A DNA stretch of 64,000 nt from positions 4,528,001 through 4,592,000 of the forward strand of contig NZ_CP109137.1 in the NCBI RefSeq assembly GCF_035918095.1, written 5' to 3'. Below are positions 1-7,882 of this stretch, one piece after another. The notes beneath the pieces are model-generated. The model did no database searches. It saw nothing but the letters and a program-made list of their open reading frames with translations, and was not told where the DNA came from. The position numbers were made by a program, and so were the translations under genes. Source of the DNA: Streptomyces sp. NBC_01750. Its GTDB lineage: Bacteria > Actinomycetota > Actinomycetes > Streptomycetales > Streptomycetaceae. The first letter of the stretch is position 1, and each line of letters opens with the position of its first letter.

Positions 1-1
1 G

Positions 2-232
2 CCCGCGCCGGGTACCCGATGGAGCCCAACGGCACGCGACAGGTCACTGCCACCCACGATCAAGCAGCGTATTCGCGCCGAAGCCCACGGCTCCTCGCCC
101 GCCACCCGGCACCTCCACGCGATCGACGCCGATGCCGACGACTCACCGGGCTGCGCCTCCGGGGCCGCGCCCACCGCCGGGTCCGGGCCCGCCTCCGCGT
201 CTCCCCCGGAACCGGCGCTCGCCGCGGCATGA
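2..232 (+). CDS. C-terminal end of an unidentified protein (cut by window edge)
   Basis: An open frame runs from the window edge to a TGA at 230-232 (about 76 codons). It has the strong G/C third-position bias of real Streptomyces coding sequence. The visible part reads like a protein tail: a basic stretch (IKQRIRAEAHG) followed by an Ala/Pro/Ser-rich disordered end finishing in ALAAA. I recognise no domain. The competing frames here are Arg-rich and look like shadows. The start lies outside the window, so no function is assigned. Confidence 0.4.
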   Translation, partial: PAPGTRWSPTARDRSLPPTIKQRIRAEAHGSSPATRHLHAIDADADDSPGCASGAAPTAGSGPASASPPEPALAAA

Positions 233-287
233 GGCGCCGGGAGCACTCACATCTCCCGGCGCCACCGGCCACAGGGGCGGTATCCGG

Positions 288-968
288 TCAGCGGAGATCG
301 TCGCGATCCCCAGCCTCCGCCTCGTTCTGCTTAGCCTGCACCTCAGGGTCGAGATCATCCTGTCCACTGCCGTCGACGGACGACAGCGGGGCGCGGTCGG
401 AGACCTCCGTGGCAGCAGGCGGTTCCACCAGCCAATCGGGGTTGGCCTGCTTGTCCCACCACTTCCAAGCGGCGACAGCTCCACCGGCCAGCACGCCGAT
501 GACGGCAAGACCCTTGGCGAGCCGTGCGGCCTTGGACCGCCGTTCGTGCTTCCTCACCAACTTCTGAATCTCCTTGGCCGTCACCTGTCCGCGCAGTGCG
601 GCCAGCGCGGCAGCCGAGCGGGCCACGGCCTCCTCCCGTACAGGCTGAGCGACCGCCATCGCGTGCTCGACACGCGGAACGGTGTAGTCCGCCGCCTGAC
701 GAGCGGCCTTCCGAGCCTTGTGCGCGGCTCGGTGTGCGGCCTTGTCCACTTTCGGCGGCACATGCGGCGCGACAAATACGTCGTACTGAACACGGGCCTG
801 ACCAGCGGCCTTCGAGACTGTGGGCGCCAGCCGTTCGCGGGCCTCCTGCGCATAATGCGCGGCCTGCTCCTTGGCCGTCCCGGCGTAGGGCGCCACCACT
901 TCCGCGGCGTGCAGGACGCTCTCCTTCGCCGTACCGGTCGCGGCGCGCACGCTGTCCATGCGGGTCAC
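288..968 (-). CDS. DUF5324 family protein
   Basis: A 226-aa protein of the actinobacterial DUF5324 family, of unknown function. Residues 1-130 are Ala-rich and helical with heptad-like charged repeats (AKEQAAHYAQEARERL, HRAAHKARKAARQAA), suggesting long amphipathic helices. One hydrophobic segment follows near residues 150-170 (GLAVIGVLAGGAVAAW), then an acidic tail. This suggests a membrane-anchored protein with a cytoplasmic helical part. The GTG start at 968 is chosen because GAGGAGG lies about 5 nt upstream; ATG at 959 is possible. It is transcribed divergently from the cyclophilin gene. The family match is from memory of the sequence pattern. Confidence 0.75.
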   Translation of the reverse strand: MTRMDSVRAATGTAKESVLHAAEVVAPYAGTAKEQAAHYAQEARERLAPTVSKAAGQARVQYDVFVAPHVPPKVDKAAHRAAHKARKAARQAADYTVPRVEHAMAVAQPVREEAVARSAAALAALRGQVTAKEIQKLVRKHERRSKAARLAKGLAVIGVLAGGAVAAWKWWDKQANPDWLVEPPAATEVSDRAPLSSVDGSGQDDLDPEVQAKQNEAEAGDRDDLR

Positions 969-1241
969 GGGATCCTCCTCATCGGTGGCGTTCTGGGGGT
1001 CTGGGGTTTATCCCCAGTTGGGCACAGTTTCGCCTTTCCACCCGTTTGAAAATCATGCCTGTTGAGTGCCGCCTCGGCATGTGGGGCGGGCATCCGGGTC
1101 ATGTAGGGAGCTTGCGGACGACGATGCCACGGTTCGCCTCATAACGCGCCGCTCCGGCGATGACTCGGCGGCTTTTATCCGTAGGCGTCTCCCCCGTGCG
1201 AGGATCGACGGACCTCAGAGAAGACTTACGGAAGGCAGATC

Positions 1242-1775
1242 GTGGCCGAGCAGCTTTACGCCACCTTGAAGACCAACCAAGGCGACATCGAAATCCGGCT
1301 TCTGCCGAACCACGCGCCCAAGACGGTCAAGAACTTTGTCGAGCTCGCCCAGGGCGAGCGTGAGTGGACCCACCCGGCGACCGGCAAGAAATCCACGGAC
1401 AGGCTGTACGACGGTACGGTCTTCCACCGTGTGATCGGCGGCTTCATGATCCAGGGCGGCGACCCGCTCGGCAACGGCACCGGCGGCCCGGGCTACGAGT
1501 TCCAGGACGAGTTCCACCCGGACCTCGCCTTCGACAAGCCGTACCTGCTCGCCATGGCCAACGCCGGCCCGGCCACCAACGGCTCGCAGTTCTTCATCAC
1601 CGTGTCGCCCACCGCCTGGCTCACCCGCAAGCACACCATCTTCGGTGAGGTCAGCAACGACGCGGGCAAGAAGGTCGTGGACGCCATCGCGGGCGCCCAG
1701 ACCAACCCGCGCACCGACCGCCCGCTCAACGACGTCGTGATCCAGTCGGTCGTCGTCGAGACCCGCGAAGGCTGA
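1242..1775 (+). CDS. ppiA: cyclophilin-type peptidyl-prolyl cis-trans isomerase
   Basis: A 177-aa cytoplasmic cyclophilin that catalyses cis-trans isomerisation of Xaa-Pro bonds. The whole chain is one cyclophilin domain. It has the FHRVIGGFMIQGGDP segment with the catalytic Arg, a GPGYEFQDEF loop, LAMANAGPATNGSQFFIT in the core, and the HTIFGEV motif. There is no signal peptide. The start is GTG with GGAAGG upstream. It is followed by a rhomboid protease gene on the same strand after about 165 bases containing short C/G-rich palindromes (1778-1800) but no clear terminator. Confidence 0.95.
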   Translation: MAEQLYATLKTNQGDIEIRLLPNHAPKTVKNFVELAQGEREWTHPATGKKSTDRLYDGTVFHRVIGGFMIQGGDPLGNGTGGPGYEFQDEFHPDLAFDKPYLLAMANAGPATNGSQFFITVSPTAWLTRKHTIFGEVSNDAGKKVVDAIAGAQTNPRTDRPLNDVVIQSVVVETREG

Positions 1776-1942
1776 TCCCCGGGGCTTGGTCCCCGGGTGT
1801 GGTCCCAGACGTGATTCCGGGCTCGGCCCTGCGCCGATTCTGAGTGTGAGCCCGGGCCTGGTCCCCAGGGGAACCATTTCGCGCCGCCCGTCCGTAAGGA
1901 TGGACGGGCGGTGTGTTGAGTTAGGGAGATTGAGGGGACCTC

Positions 1943-2839
1943 ATGGACCAGGCGTCAGGCAGTCCACAGGAGCCGCAGGACGCGCACGGCCTGCCGAGCT
2001 GCTACCGGCATCCGGGTCGCGAGACGGGCATCCGCTGCACCCGCTGTGAGCGGCCGATCTGCACGGACTGCATGGTCAGCGCATCGGTCGGATTCCAGTG
2101 CCCGGAGTGCGTGCGTACCGGTTCGGGTACGGGGCACGCACCGTCCGCGAACCAGCCACGGACGGTCGCCGGGGGTTCTGTCGCCGCTGACCCGCGACTG
2201 TTGACCAAGATCCTGATCGGGCTCAACCTGGCCGCCTTCCTGGTGCAGCTGTCGGTCGGGGACCGATTCACCGACCAGTTCGACTTGATCGGGCGGGCCT
2301 TCGTCCCGGAGCTCGGATCGGTCGAGGGCGTCGCCGAAGGACAGTGGTATCGCCTGGTGACGGCGATGTTCCTGCACGGCGGCTACGTCCACATCGCCTT
2401 CAACATGCTCAGCCTGTGGTGGATCGGTGGCCCGCTGGAAGCTGCCCTGGGCCGCGTCCGCTACCTCGCCCTCTATCTGCTCTCCGGCCTGGCGGGCAGT
2501 GCGCTCACGTATCTGATCGCCGGCTCGAACGAGCCGTCGCTGGGCGCCTCGGGTGCCATCTTCGGACTGTTCGGCGCGACCGCCGTTCTCATGCGCCGGC
2601 TGAACTACGACATGCGGCCGGTCATCGCGCTGCTGGTGATCAACCTGATCTTCACCTTCGGGTGGCCCAGCATCGCGTGGCAGGCCCACGTAGGCGGGCT
2701 CGTTGCCGGTGTCGTGATCGGGTACGCCATGGTGCACGCTCCGGCTGAGCGCCGCACCCTCGTTCAGGTCGGGACCTGTGCACTTGTCCTTCTGGCGACC
2801 GTGGGTATGGCGCTGGCCAGAACCGCTTCGCTCACCTGA
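1943..2839 (+). CDS. rhomboid family intramembrane serine protease with N-terminal zinc finger
   Basis: A 298-aa membrane protease. Residues 10-55 form a B-box-like zinc finger with paired Cys/His (CYRHPGRETGIRCTRC, then CTDC and CPEC). About six membrane helices follow from residue 85. The rhomboid hallmarks are present: the catalytic Ser in GASGAIFG (near residue 205), the His of the dyad in AHVGGL, and HIAFNM on helix 2. The class cleaves transmembrane substrates within the membrane; the target is unknown. Zinc finger plus rhomboid is common in actinobacteria. A DnaA-box cluster and crgA follow. Confidence 0.93.
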   Translation: MDQASGSPQEPQDAHGLPSCYRHPGRETGIRCTRCERPICTDCMVSASVGFQCPECVRTGSGTGHAPSANQPRTVAGGSVAADPRLLTKILIGLNLAAFLVQLSVGDRFTDQFDLIGRAFVPELGSVEGVAEGQWYRLVTAMFLHGGYVHIAFNMLSLWWIGGPLEAALGRVRYLALYLLSGLAGSALTYLIAGSNEPSLGASGAIFGLFGATAVLMRRLNYDMRPVIALLVINLIFTFGWPSIAWQAHVGGLVAGVVIGYAMVHAPAERRTLVQVGTCALVLLATVGMALARTASLT

Positions 2840-2858
2840 GCGTGACCTTTCCCCAAAG

Positions 2859-3059
2859 TTGTCCACAGCGTGTGTCGGATCTTGTGCATGCTGTGGGGAA
2901 CAAGCGTGCCCCTTGTCGCTGAGCTGGGCTTTCCCAGTAGAGACAAGGGGCGGGTCGCTTCACCAACATGGCCGATGCAGTCACACCGGCGTCAACGTTC
3001 CGAGAGTTATCCACAGATCGTCAGACCTTTTCCCCTGCTGTGGACAACGCTGTGGATAA
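2859..3059. other. cluster of DnaA boxes
   Basis: Four exact matches to the DnaA 9-mer TT(G/A)TCCACA lie in the rhomboid-crgA intergenic region. TTGTCCACA is at 2859-2867 and TTATCCACA at 3007-3015 on the plus strand. The minus-strand copies are at 3039-3047 and 3051-3059. A weaker site (TGTGGGGAA) is at 2892-2900. There is no dnaA or dnaN nearby, so this is not the canonical oriC. It may act as a DnaA-binding or titration cluster, or in local transcription. Confidence 0.6.
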
Positions 3060-3096
3060 CCTCAGGGCAGAGCTTGACGGGCGGGCTGCGAAACAG

Positions 3097-3354
3097 CTAC
3101 TTCCACTGGGTGGAGACGCCGAAGCCGGCGGCGATGAAACCGAAGCCGGCGACGATGTTCCAGTTGCCGAAGCTCTTGATCGGCAGATCGCCCTCGGTCA
3201 CATAGAAGAGAACGATCCAGGCGAGCCCGATGAGAAACATCGCGAGCATCACCGGTGCGACCCAGCTGCGGCTTGTCAGCTTTATGCTCGTCGCCTGCTT
3301 CGATGCCGGCGGCGGCGTGAAGTCGGCCTTCTTGCGGATACGTGACTTCGGCAC
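3097..3354 (-). CDS. crgA: cell division protein CrgA
   Basis: An 85-aa integral membrane protein that in actinobacteria helps recruit and restrain septal and peptidoglycan machinery (FtsZ, PBPs). The basic N-terminus [15 protein letters not shown] is the family signature. Two membrane helices follow at about residues 32-52 ([20 protein letters not shown]) and 65-82, with the conserved NWN between them. Length and layout match the family. It is divergent from the DUF881 gene. The C-terminus faces the DnaA-box cluster. Confidence 0.95.
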   Translation of the reverse strand: MPKSRIRKKADFTPPPASKQATSIKLTSRSWVAPVMLAMFLIGLAWIVLFYVTEGDLPIKSFGNWNIVAGFGFIAAGFGVSTQWK

Positions 3355-3553
3355 GAGGGACTCTCCTGTCGATGCGCTGCGTGACCGCGCAGGGAACTGT
3401 GGCTGGCGCCGGGGCTGGAGCGAGGGGGAACGCTGCCGCCCCCGGGCGTCCGTTAGCGTAGTGCTTCCGCGGCGCCTGAGGAGATAAGGGTACGTTGAGC
3501 AATTCTGCCGACTTCCCCAAGGGCCGGTTCAGCGCTTCGACGGAGAGGGAGAG

Positions 3554-4309
3554 GTGCGAAGTCCGATGAGGGGTGGTGGCTGGGTGACGGGCGGAACGGT
3601 CCGGCTGCTGACGGCTGCCGTATTCGCTCTTGCCGGGCTCATCTTCGTCACTAGCTTCAACACTGCCAAGGGCACCAACATCCGCACGGACGCCTCGCTG
3701 CTGAAGCTCTCCGACCTGATCGAGCAGCGCAGCACCAAGAACGGTGCTCTCGACGAGTCCACCGCGGCGGTACGCGACGATGTCGACGCCCTCGCCCGGC
3801 GCGACGACGGCTCCACCAAGGCCGAGGACGTGAGGCTGAACGCCCTGGAGCAGGCCGCGGGCACCAAGAAGATCAGCGGGCCGGTCGTCACCGTCACTCT
3901 CAACGACGCCCCGCCGAACGCACAGGCCGCCCCCGGCTACCCCGAGCCGCAGGCCAATGACCTGGTGATCCACCAGCAGGACCTGCAGGCCGTCGTCAAC
4001 GCCCTGTGGAAGGGCGGCGCCAAGGGCATCCAGGTCATGGACCAGCGGCTGATCTCCACCAGCGCCGTGCGGTGTGTGGGAAACACGCTGATCCTCCAGG
4101 GCCGCGTCTACTCCCCGCCGTACAAGATCACCGCTGTAGGTGACCAGAGTGCCCTCAAAAAGGCGCTCACCGCCTCCCCGGCGATCCAGAACTACCAGCT
4201 GTATGTGAAGGCGTACGGCCTCGGCTGGAAAGTCGGCGAGCATGAGGCGGTGACTCTCCCCGGCTACTCGGGCACAGTGGATCTCCACTACGCGAAGCCC
4301 GTGGGGTAG
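3554..4309 (+). CDS. DUF881 domain protein
   Basis: A 251-aa protein with one N-terminal membrane segment (residues 13-35, LLTAAVFALAGLIFVTSF). An extracytoplasmic coiled region follows (residues 45-95), then the DUF881 fold with the conserved ISGPVVTVTLNDAP and NDLVIHQQDLQAVVNALW segments. The family is found next to division and sortase genes in actinobacteria; its biochemical role is not established. The GTG at 3554 follows a GAGAGG ribosome-binding site. It precedes the first sortase by about 20-40 nt and is probably cotranscribed with it. Confidence 0.9.
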   Translation: MRSPMRGGGWVTGGTVRLLTAAVFALAGLIFVTSFNTAKGTNIRTDASLLKLSDLIEQRSTKNGALDESTAAVRDDVDALARRDDGSTKAEDVRLNALEQAAGTKKISGPVVTVTLNDAPPNAQAAPGYPEPQANDLVIHQQDLQAVVNALWKGGAKGIQVMDQRLISTSAVRCVGNTLILQGRVYSPPYKITAVGDQSALKKALTASPAIQNYQLYVKAYGLGWKVGEHEAVTLPGYSGTVDLHYAKPVG

Positions 4310-4349
4310 TTCGGGCGGGGCTGGGCAGTGCTTGGGGGAGCCGGTGTCG

Positions 4350-5030
4350 GTGCGTCTGATCGTCAGGACCTTCAGTGAACTCTGCATCACCGTCGGCACC
4401 TTGATCATGCTCTTTGTGGTGTACGTGCTGTTCTGGACCGGTATCAAGGCCGGCAGTGCCACGGACGGCCAGATCGACCAGCTCCAGGACAGGTGGTCGC
4501 AGGGTCCGGTCGCGGCTCCCGCGCCCGATCGCACAGTGACTCCCGGCCCGAAGGCCTACGAAGACGGAAAGCCTTTCGCGGTCATGTACATCCCCCGCTT
4601 CGGCACGAGCTGGGACTGGCCGGTTCTGGAGGGCACCGAGGTGCGTACCCTCCACAAGGGCCTCGGCCACTACACCTCCACCGCCGCGCTCGGCGGCAGC
4701 GGCAACTTCTCGGTCGCCGGCCACCGCCGCACGTACGGCGACCCGTTCAAGGACTTCCCGAAGCTGCGTCCGGGGGACGCGGTCGTGCTGACGGACGGTA
4801 CGACCTGGTTCACGTACCGCATCGACAAGAGGCCCTACCGGACCGTGCCGAGCGATGTCGGCGTCATCGACCCCGTCCCTGGCAAGTCCGGATTCGACGG
4901 CCCGGGACGCTATCTGACGCTGACCACCTGCGATCCGGAATGGGGCAGCAGCCACCGGCTGGTCGCCTGGGCGCATCTGGACGCCACCCAGCCTGTGACC
5001 GACGGCAAACCGGAAGCTTTGCGCAGCTGA
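4350..5030 (+). CDS. class E sortase (first of three)
   Basis: A sortase of about 226 aa, a membrane-bound cysteine transpeptidase that anchors secreted proteins to the cell wall; class E enzymes usually use LAxTG-type signals. An N-terminal membrane helix (ITVGTLIMLFVVYVLFW) is followed by the sortase barrel. Catalytic His is in VAGHRRTYGDPF, Cys in TLTTCDPEWG, and Arg in SSHRLVAW. GTG at 4350 is preferred because GGGGAG (4335-4340) sits 9 nt upstream. TTG at 4332 and GTG at 4344 are in-frame alternatives. No sorting substrate is visible in the window. Confidence 0.92.
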   Translation: MRLIVRTFSELCITVGTLIMLFVVYVLFWTGIKAGSATDGQIDQLQDRWSQGPVAAPAPDRTVTPGPKAYEDGKPFAVMYIPRFGTSWDWPVLEGTEVRTLHKGLGHYTSTAALGGSGNFSVAGHRRTYGDPFKDFPKLRPGDAVVLTDGTTWFTYRIDKRPYRTVPSDVGVIDPVPGKSGFDGPGRYLTLTTCDPEWGSSHRLVAWAHLDATQPVTDGKPEALRS

Positions 5031-5086
5031 CCCATGTACCTCTGCAGCCCTTTAGTCTGGTGCGGTACCGAACGGAAAGGGACAGC

Positions 5087-5260
5087 ATGTACGGCTGGAT
5101 CTGGCGGCATCTGCCGGGCAACGCATGGGTGCGGGCGTTCATCTCGCTCGTGCTCGCTCTCGCGGTCGTCTACGTGCTGTTCCAGTACGTCTTCCCGTGG
5201 GCGGAGCCGCTGCTCCCGTTCAACGATGTGACGGTCGACGGGGCGGGGGCGGCCCGATGA
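5087..5260 (+). CDS. small membrane protein between sortase and pabA
   Basis: A 57-aa protein starting at ATG 5087 (MYGWIWRHLPGNAWVRA). It has one strong membrane helix (residues 18-37, ISLVLALAVVYVLFQYVFP) and an acidic, Gly/Ala-rich tail. Its stop overlaps the next start as ATGA at 5257-5260, which implies translational coupling to the glutamine amidotransferase. AAAGGGA upstream is a fair ribosome-binding site. It resembles small conserved actinobacterial proteins at this position; function unknown. Confidence 0.8.
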   Translation: MYGWIWRHLPGNAWVRAFISLVLALAVVYVLFQYVFPWAEPLLPFNDVTVDGAGAAR

Positions 5261-5895
5261 GCGCACGCATCCTCGTCGTCGACAACTACGACAGCTTCGT
5301 CTTCAACCTCGTCCAGTACCTGTACCAGCTCGGTGCCGAGTGCGAGGTCAGGCGCAACGACGAGGTCGAACTCGCGCACGCGCAGGACGGTTTCGACGGC
5401 GTACTGCTGTCCCCCGGTCCCGGAGCGCCCGAGCAGGCCGGTGTGTGCATCGACATGGTGCGGCACTGCGCGGATACCGGTGTTCCGGTTTTCGGCGTCT
5501 GTCTGGGGATGCAGTCGATGGCGGTGGCGTACGGCGGTGTGGTGGACCGCGCCCCCGAGCTGCTGCACGGCAAGACATCGCTGGTCACACACGAGGGCAA
5601 GGGCGTCTTCGCCGGGCTGCCCTCGCCGTTCACCGCGACCCGCTACCACTCGCTGGCCGCCGAGCCGGCGGATCTGCCGGACGAGCTGGAGGTCACGGCG
5701 CGGACGGCGGACGGCATCATCATGGGGCTGCGCCACCGTGAACTGGCCGTCGAGGGAGTGCAGTTCCACCCCGAGTCGGTCCTCACCGAGCACGGCCATC
5801 TGATGCTCGCCAACTGGCTGGAGCAGTGCGGCGACACCGGGGCGATCGGCCGTTCGGCGGGGCTCGCACCGGTGGTGGGCAAGGCCTTGGCGTGA
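5257..5895 (+). CDS. pabA: glutamine amidotransferase, PabA/TrpG type
   Basis: A 212-aa class I glutamine amidotransferase subunit that gives ammonia from glutamine to a chorismate-using partner (aminodeoxychorismate or anthranilate synthase). The start ILVVDNYDSFVFNLVQYL is typical. The nucleophile Cys lies in GVCLGMQ, the oxyanion motif in LLSPGPGAPEQ, and the catalytic His/Glu in VQFHPESVL. No partner subunit is in the window, so folate versus tryptophan cannot be settled; the position between sortases matches the PabA assignment used in Streptomyces. It overlaps the next gene as GTGA. Confidence 0.88.
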   Translation: MSARILVVDNYDSFVFNLVQYLYQLGAECEVRRNDEVELAHAQDGFDGVLLSPGPGAPEQAGVCIDMVRHCADTGVPVFGVCLGMQSMAVAYGGVVDRAPELLHGKTSLVTHEGKGVFAGLPSPFTATRYHSLAAEPADLPDELEVTARTADGIIMGLRHRELAVEGVQFHPESVLTEHGHLMLANWLEQCGDTGAIGRSAGLAPVVGKALA

Positions 5896-7079
5896 GCGCC
5901 GCAGGCCCTGAGGACGGGTACGACCCGCTGACGGACCCGCTGCCGCCGGGGGAGCACGGCTCGCCGTGGTTCCGGGCGCCGGGCGTTCCGGAGCCGGAGG
6001 AGCCGCAACCGCAGCCTCAGGAGTGGTCCGGATACGGTCAGTACGACGCGGGCGATCCTCAGGGCTATCAGCGGGACTGGTACGTACAGCCGGAGCCGAT
6101 TCCCGCACCGCAACGACTGTCCGCGCCGCAACCAATGTCAGCGCCGTCACCAGAGCCAGCGCCGATGCAGATGGCCGACCCGATGCCCGTACCGGACGAC
6201 GAGACCGTCGCGCTGCGTACGTCGGACACGCGTCGCGCGGCAGAGACCCCTGCCGGTCCAGGGCGGGCCGAGCGCCGCAAGGCGGCCAAGGGCGGCCGGG
6301 GCCGTAGGCGGTCTCAGCCCGCTGCCGCCGCTGTCACCGCCTCGGCCGACTCCGGGTCCGCCAGGCCTCTTTCGCGTGTCGAGGCCCGCCGTGCCGCGCG
6401 TGCGCTCAAGGACAGCCCCGCCGTCATCGCCAGCCGCGCCATCGGCGAGCTCTTCATCTCCTTCGGCGTGCTGATGCTGCTGTTCGTCACGTACCAGCTC
6501 TGGTGGACGAACATACGCGCGGGGCAGGAGGCCGGCCAGGAGACGAACAAGATCCAGGACGACTGGGCGAAGGGCCGTAAGCCCGGCGCGTTCGAGCCCG
6601 GCCAGGGCTTCGCCATCATGCACATCCCCAAGCTGGATGTGGTCGTCCCGATCGCCGAGGGCATCAGCAAGCACAACGTCCTCGACCGCGGCATGGTCGG
6701 TCACTACGGCGAGGGCAAGCTCACGACCGCGATGCCCGCGGACAAGTCGGGCAACTTCGCGGTCGCGGGGCACCGCAACACTCACGGCGAACCGTTCCGT
6801 TACATCAATCGTCTCAACCCGGGGGACCTGGTCGTCGTTGAGACTCAGGACGCGTACTACACGTACAAGATGGCGCGTACCCTCCCCCAGACCTCGCCGT
6901 CGAACGTAGGAGTGATCGGTCCGGTGCCGGCCGGCTCCGGATTCACCGAGCCGGGCAGGTACATCACGTTGACGACGTGTACACCGGAATTCACGAGTAC
7001 GTATCGATTGATCGTGTGGGGCAAGATGGTCGAGGAACGGCCGCGCAGCAAGGGCAAACCCGATGCGCTTGTCGGCTGA
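5892..7079 (+). CDS. class E sortase with long disordered N-terminus (second)
   Basis: A 395-aa sortase. Residues 1-185 are a Pro/Gln/Glu-rich cytoplasmic region with many PEP, PQP and APSPEP motifs and a basic patch (RRKAAKGGRGRRRSQ). The membrane helix is near residues 200-222 (ELFISFGVLMLLFVTYQLWW). The catalytic domain has His in VAGHRNTHGEPF, Cys in TLTTCTPEF and Arg in STYRLIVWG. GTG 5892 overlaps the pabA stop. A long charged tail is a known variant among actinobacterial sortases. Confidence 0.92.
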   Translation: MSAAGPEDGYDPLTDPLPPGEHGSPWFRAPGVPEPEEPQPQPQEWSGYGQYDAGDPQGYQRDWYVQPEPIPAPQRLSAPQPMSAPSPEPAPMQMADPMPVPDDETVALRTSDTRRAAETPAGPGRAERRKAAKGGRGRRRSQPAAAAVTASADSGSARPLSRVEARRAARALKDSPAVIASRAIGELFISFGVLMLLFVTYQLWWTNIRAGQEAGQETNKIQDDWAKGRKPGAFEPGQGFAIMHIPKLDVVVPIAEGISKHNVLDRGMVGHYGEGKLTTAMPADKSGNFAVAGHRNTHGEPFRYINRLNPGDLVVVETQDAYYTYKMARTLPQTSPSNVGVIGPVPAGSGFTEPGRYITLTTCTPEFTSTYRLIVWGKMVEERPRSKGKPDALVG

Positions 7080-7112
7080 ACGCTGTGGGACTTCAAGACG
7101 GGAACAGGTGCA

Positions 7113-7787
7113 GTGTCACGTGCGCGTAGCCGGATCGCCGGCGCCATCAGTGTCTTCGGCGAACTGCTGATCACCGCGGGCCTGGTGCTGGGGCTCTTTG
7201 TCGTCTACTCACTGTGGTGGACGAACGTTCTCGCCGACCGTGAGGCCTCCAAGCAGGCCGACCGGATGCGCGACGGCTGGAACGGCGCTCCTGGCGCGCT
7301 CGACACCAAGGGCGGCATCGGCTTCCTCCACGTGCCCGCCATGAACAACGGCGAGGTGCTCGTGAGGGAGGGCACCGACACCAAGAGCCTCAACAACGGC
7401 ATCGCGGGCTACTACGCGGACCCGATCAAGTCGGCGCTCCCCTGGGACAGCAAGGGCAACTTCACGCTGGCCGCGCACCGGGACGGGCACGGGGCGAAGT
7501 TCCACAACATCCACAAGCTGAAGAACGGCGATCCGATCGTCTTCGAGACCCGGGACACCTGGTACGTCTACAAGGTCTACAACGAGCTCAAGGAGACCTC
7601 CAAGTACAACGTGGATGTGCTGAGGCCGGTCCCGAAGGAGTCGGGGAAGTCGAAGCCGGGCCGCTACATCACGCTGACGACGTGCACGCCCGTCTACACC
7701 TCGGACTACCGCTACATCGTGTGGGGCGAGCTGGCGCGTACGGAGAAGGTCGACAAGGACCGTACGCCGCCGGTGGAGCTGCGCTGA
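7113..7787 (+). CDS. class E sortase (third)
   Basis: A 224-aa sortase starting at GTG 7113, 33 nt after the second sortase. The membrane helix is at residues 10-33 (FGELLITAGLVLGLFVVYSLWW). The catalytic domain has a His motif LAAHRDGHGAKF, Cys in TLTTCTPVY and Arg in SDYRYIVWG. The His loop differs from the AGHR of its two neighbours (AAHRDGHG). It has no long cytoplasmic tail. Probably in one transcript with the preceding genes; transcription meets the minus-strand endonuclease gene about 95 nt downstream. Confidence 0.92.
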   Translation: MSRARSRIAGAISVFGELLITAGLVLGLFVVYSLWWTNVLADREASKQADRMRDGWNGAPGALDTKGGIGFLHVPAMNNGEVLVREGTDTKSLNNGIAGYYADPIKSALPWDSKGNFTLAAHRDGHGAKFHNIHKLKNGDPIVFETRDTWYVYKVYNELKETSKYNVDVLRPVPKESGKSKPGRYITLTTCTPVYTSDYRYIVWGELARTEKVDKDRTPPVELR

Positions 7788-7882
7788 CAGACCTCCTTGA
7801 AGGACACCAGTCGTTCCAGGCCGGCCGGGGCCCGATGTCGCACTTGCCTTTGCGGCTTCGGGTCCTTTCTGTGCCGCGTCGG

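Noticed and set aside
2859..3059. possible oriC
   Set aside because: DnaA boxes are present, but only four exact ones and no dnaA, dnaN or AT-rich unwinding region.
3062..4534. 490-codon minus-strand frame over crgA and the DUF881 gene
   Set aside because: Overlaps CrgA and DUF881, both clear family members in other frames.
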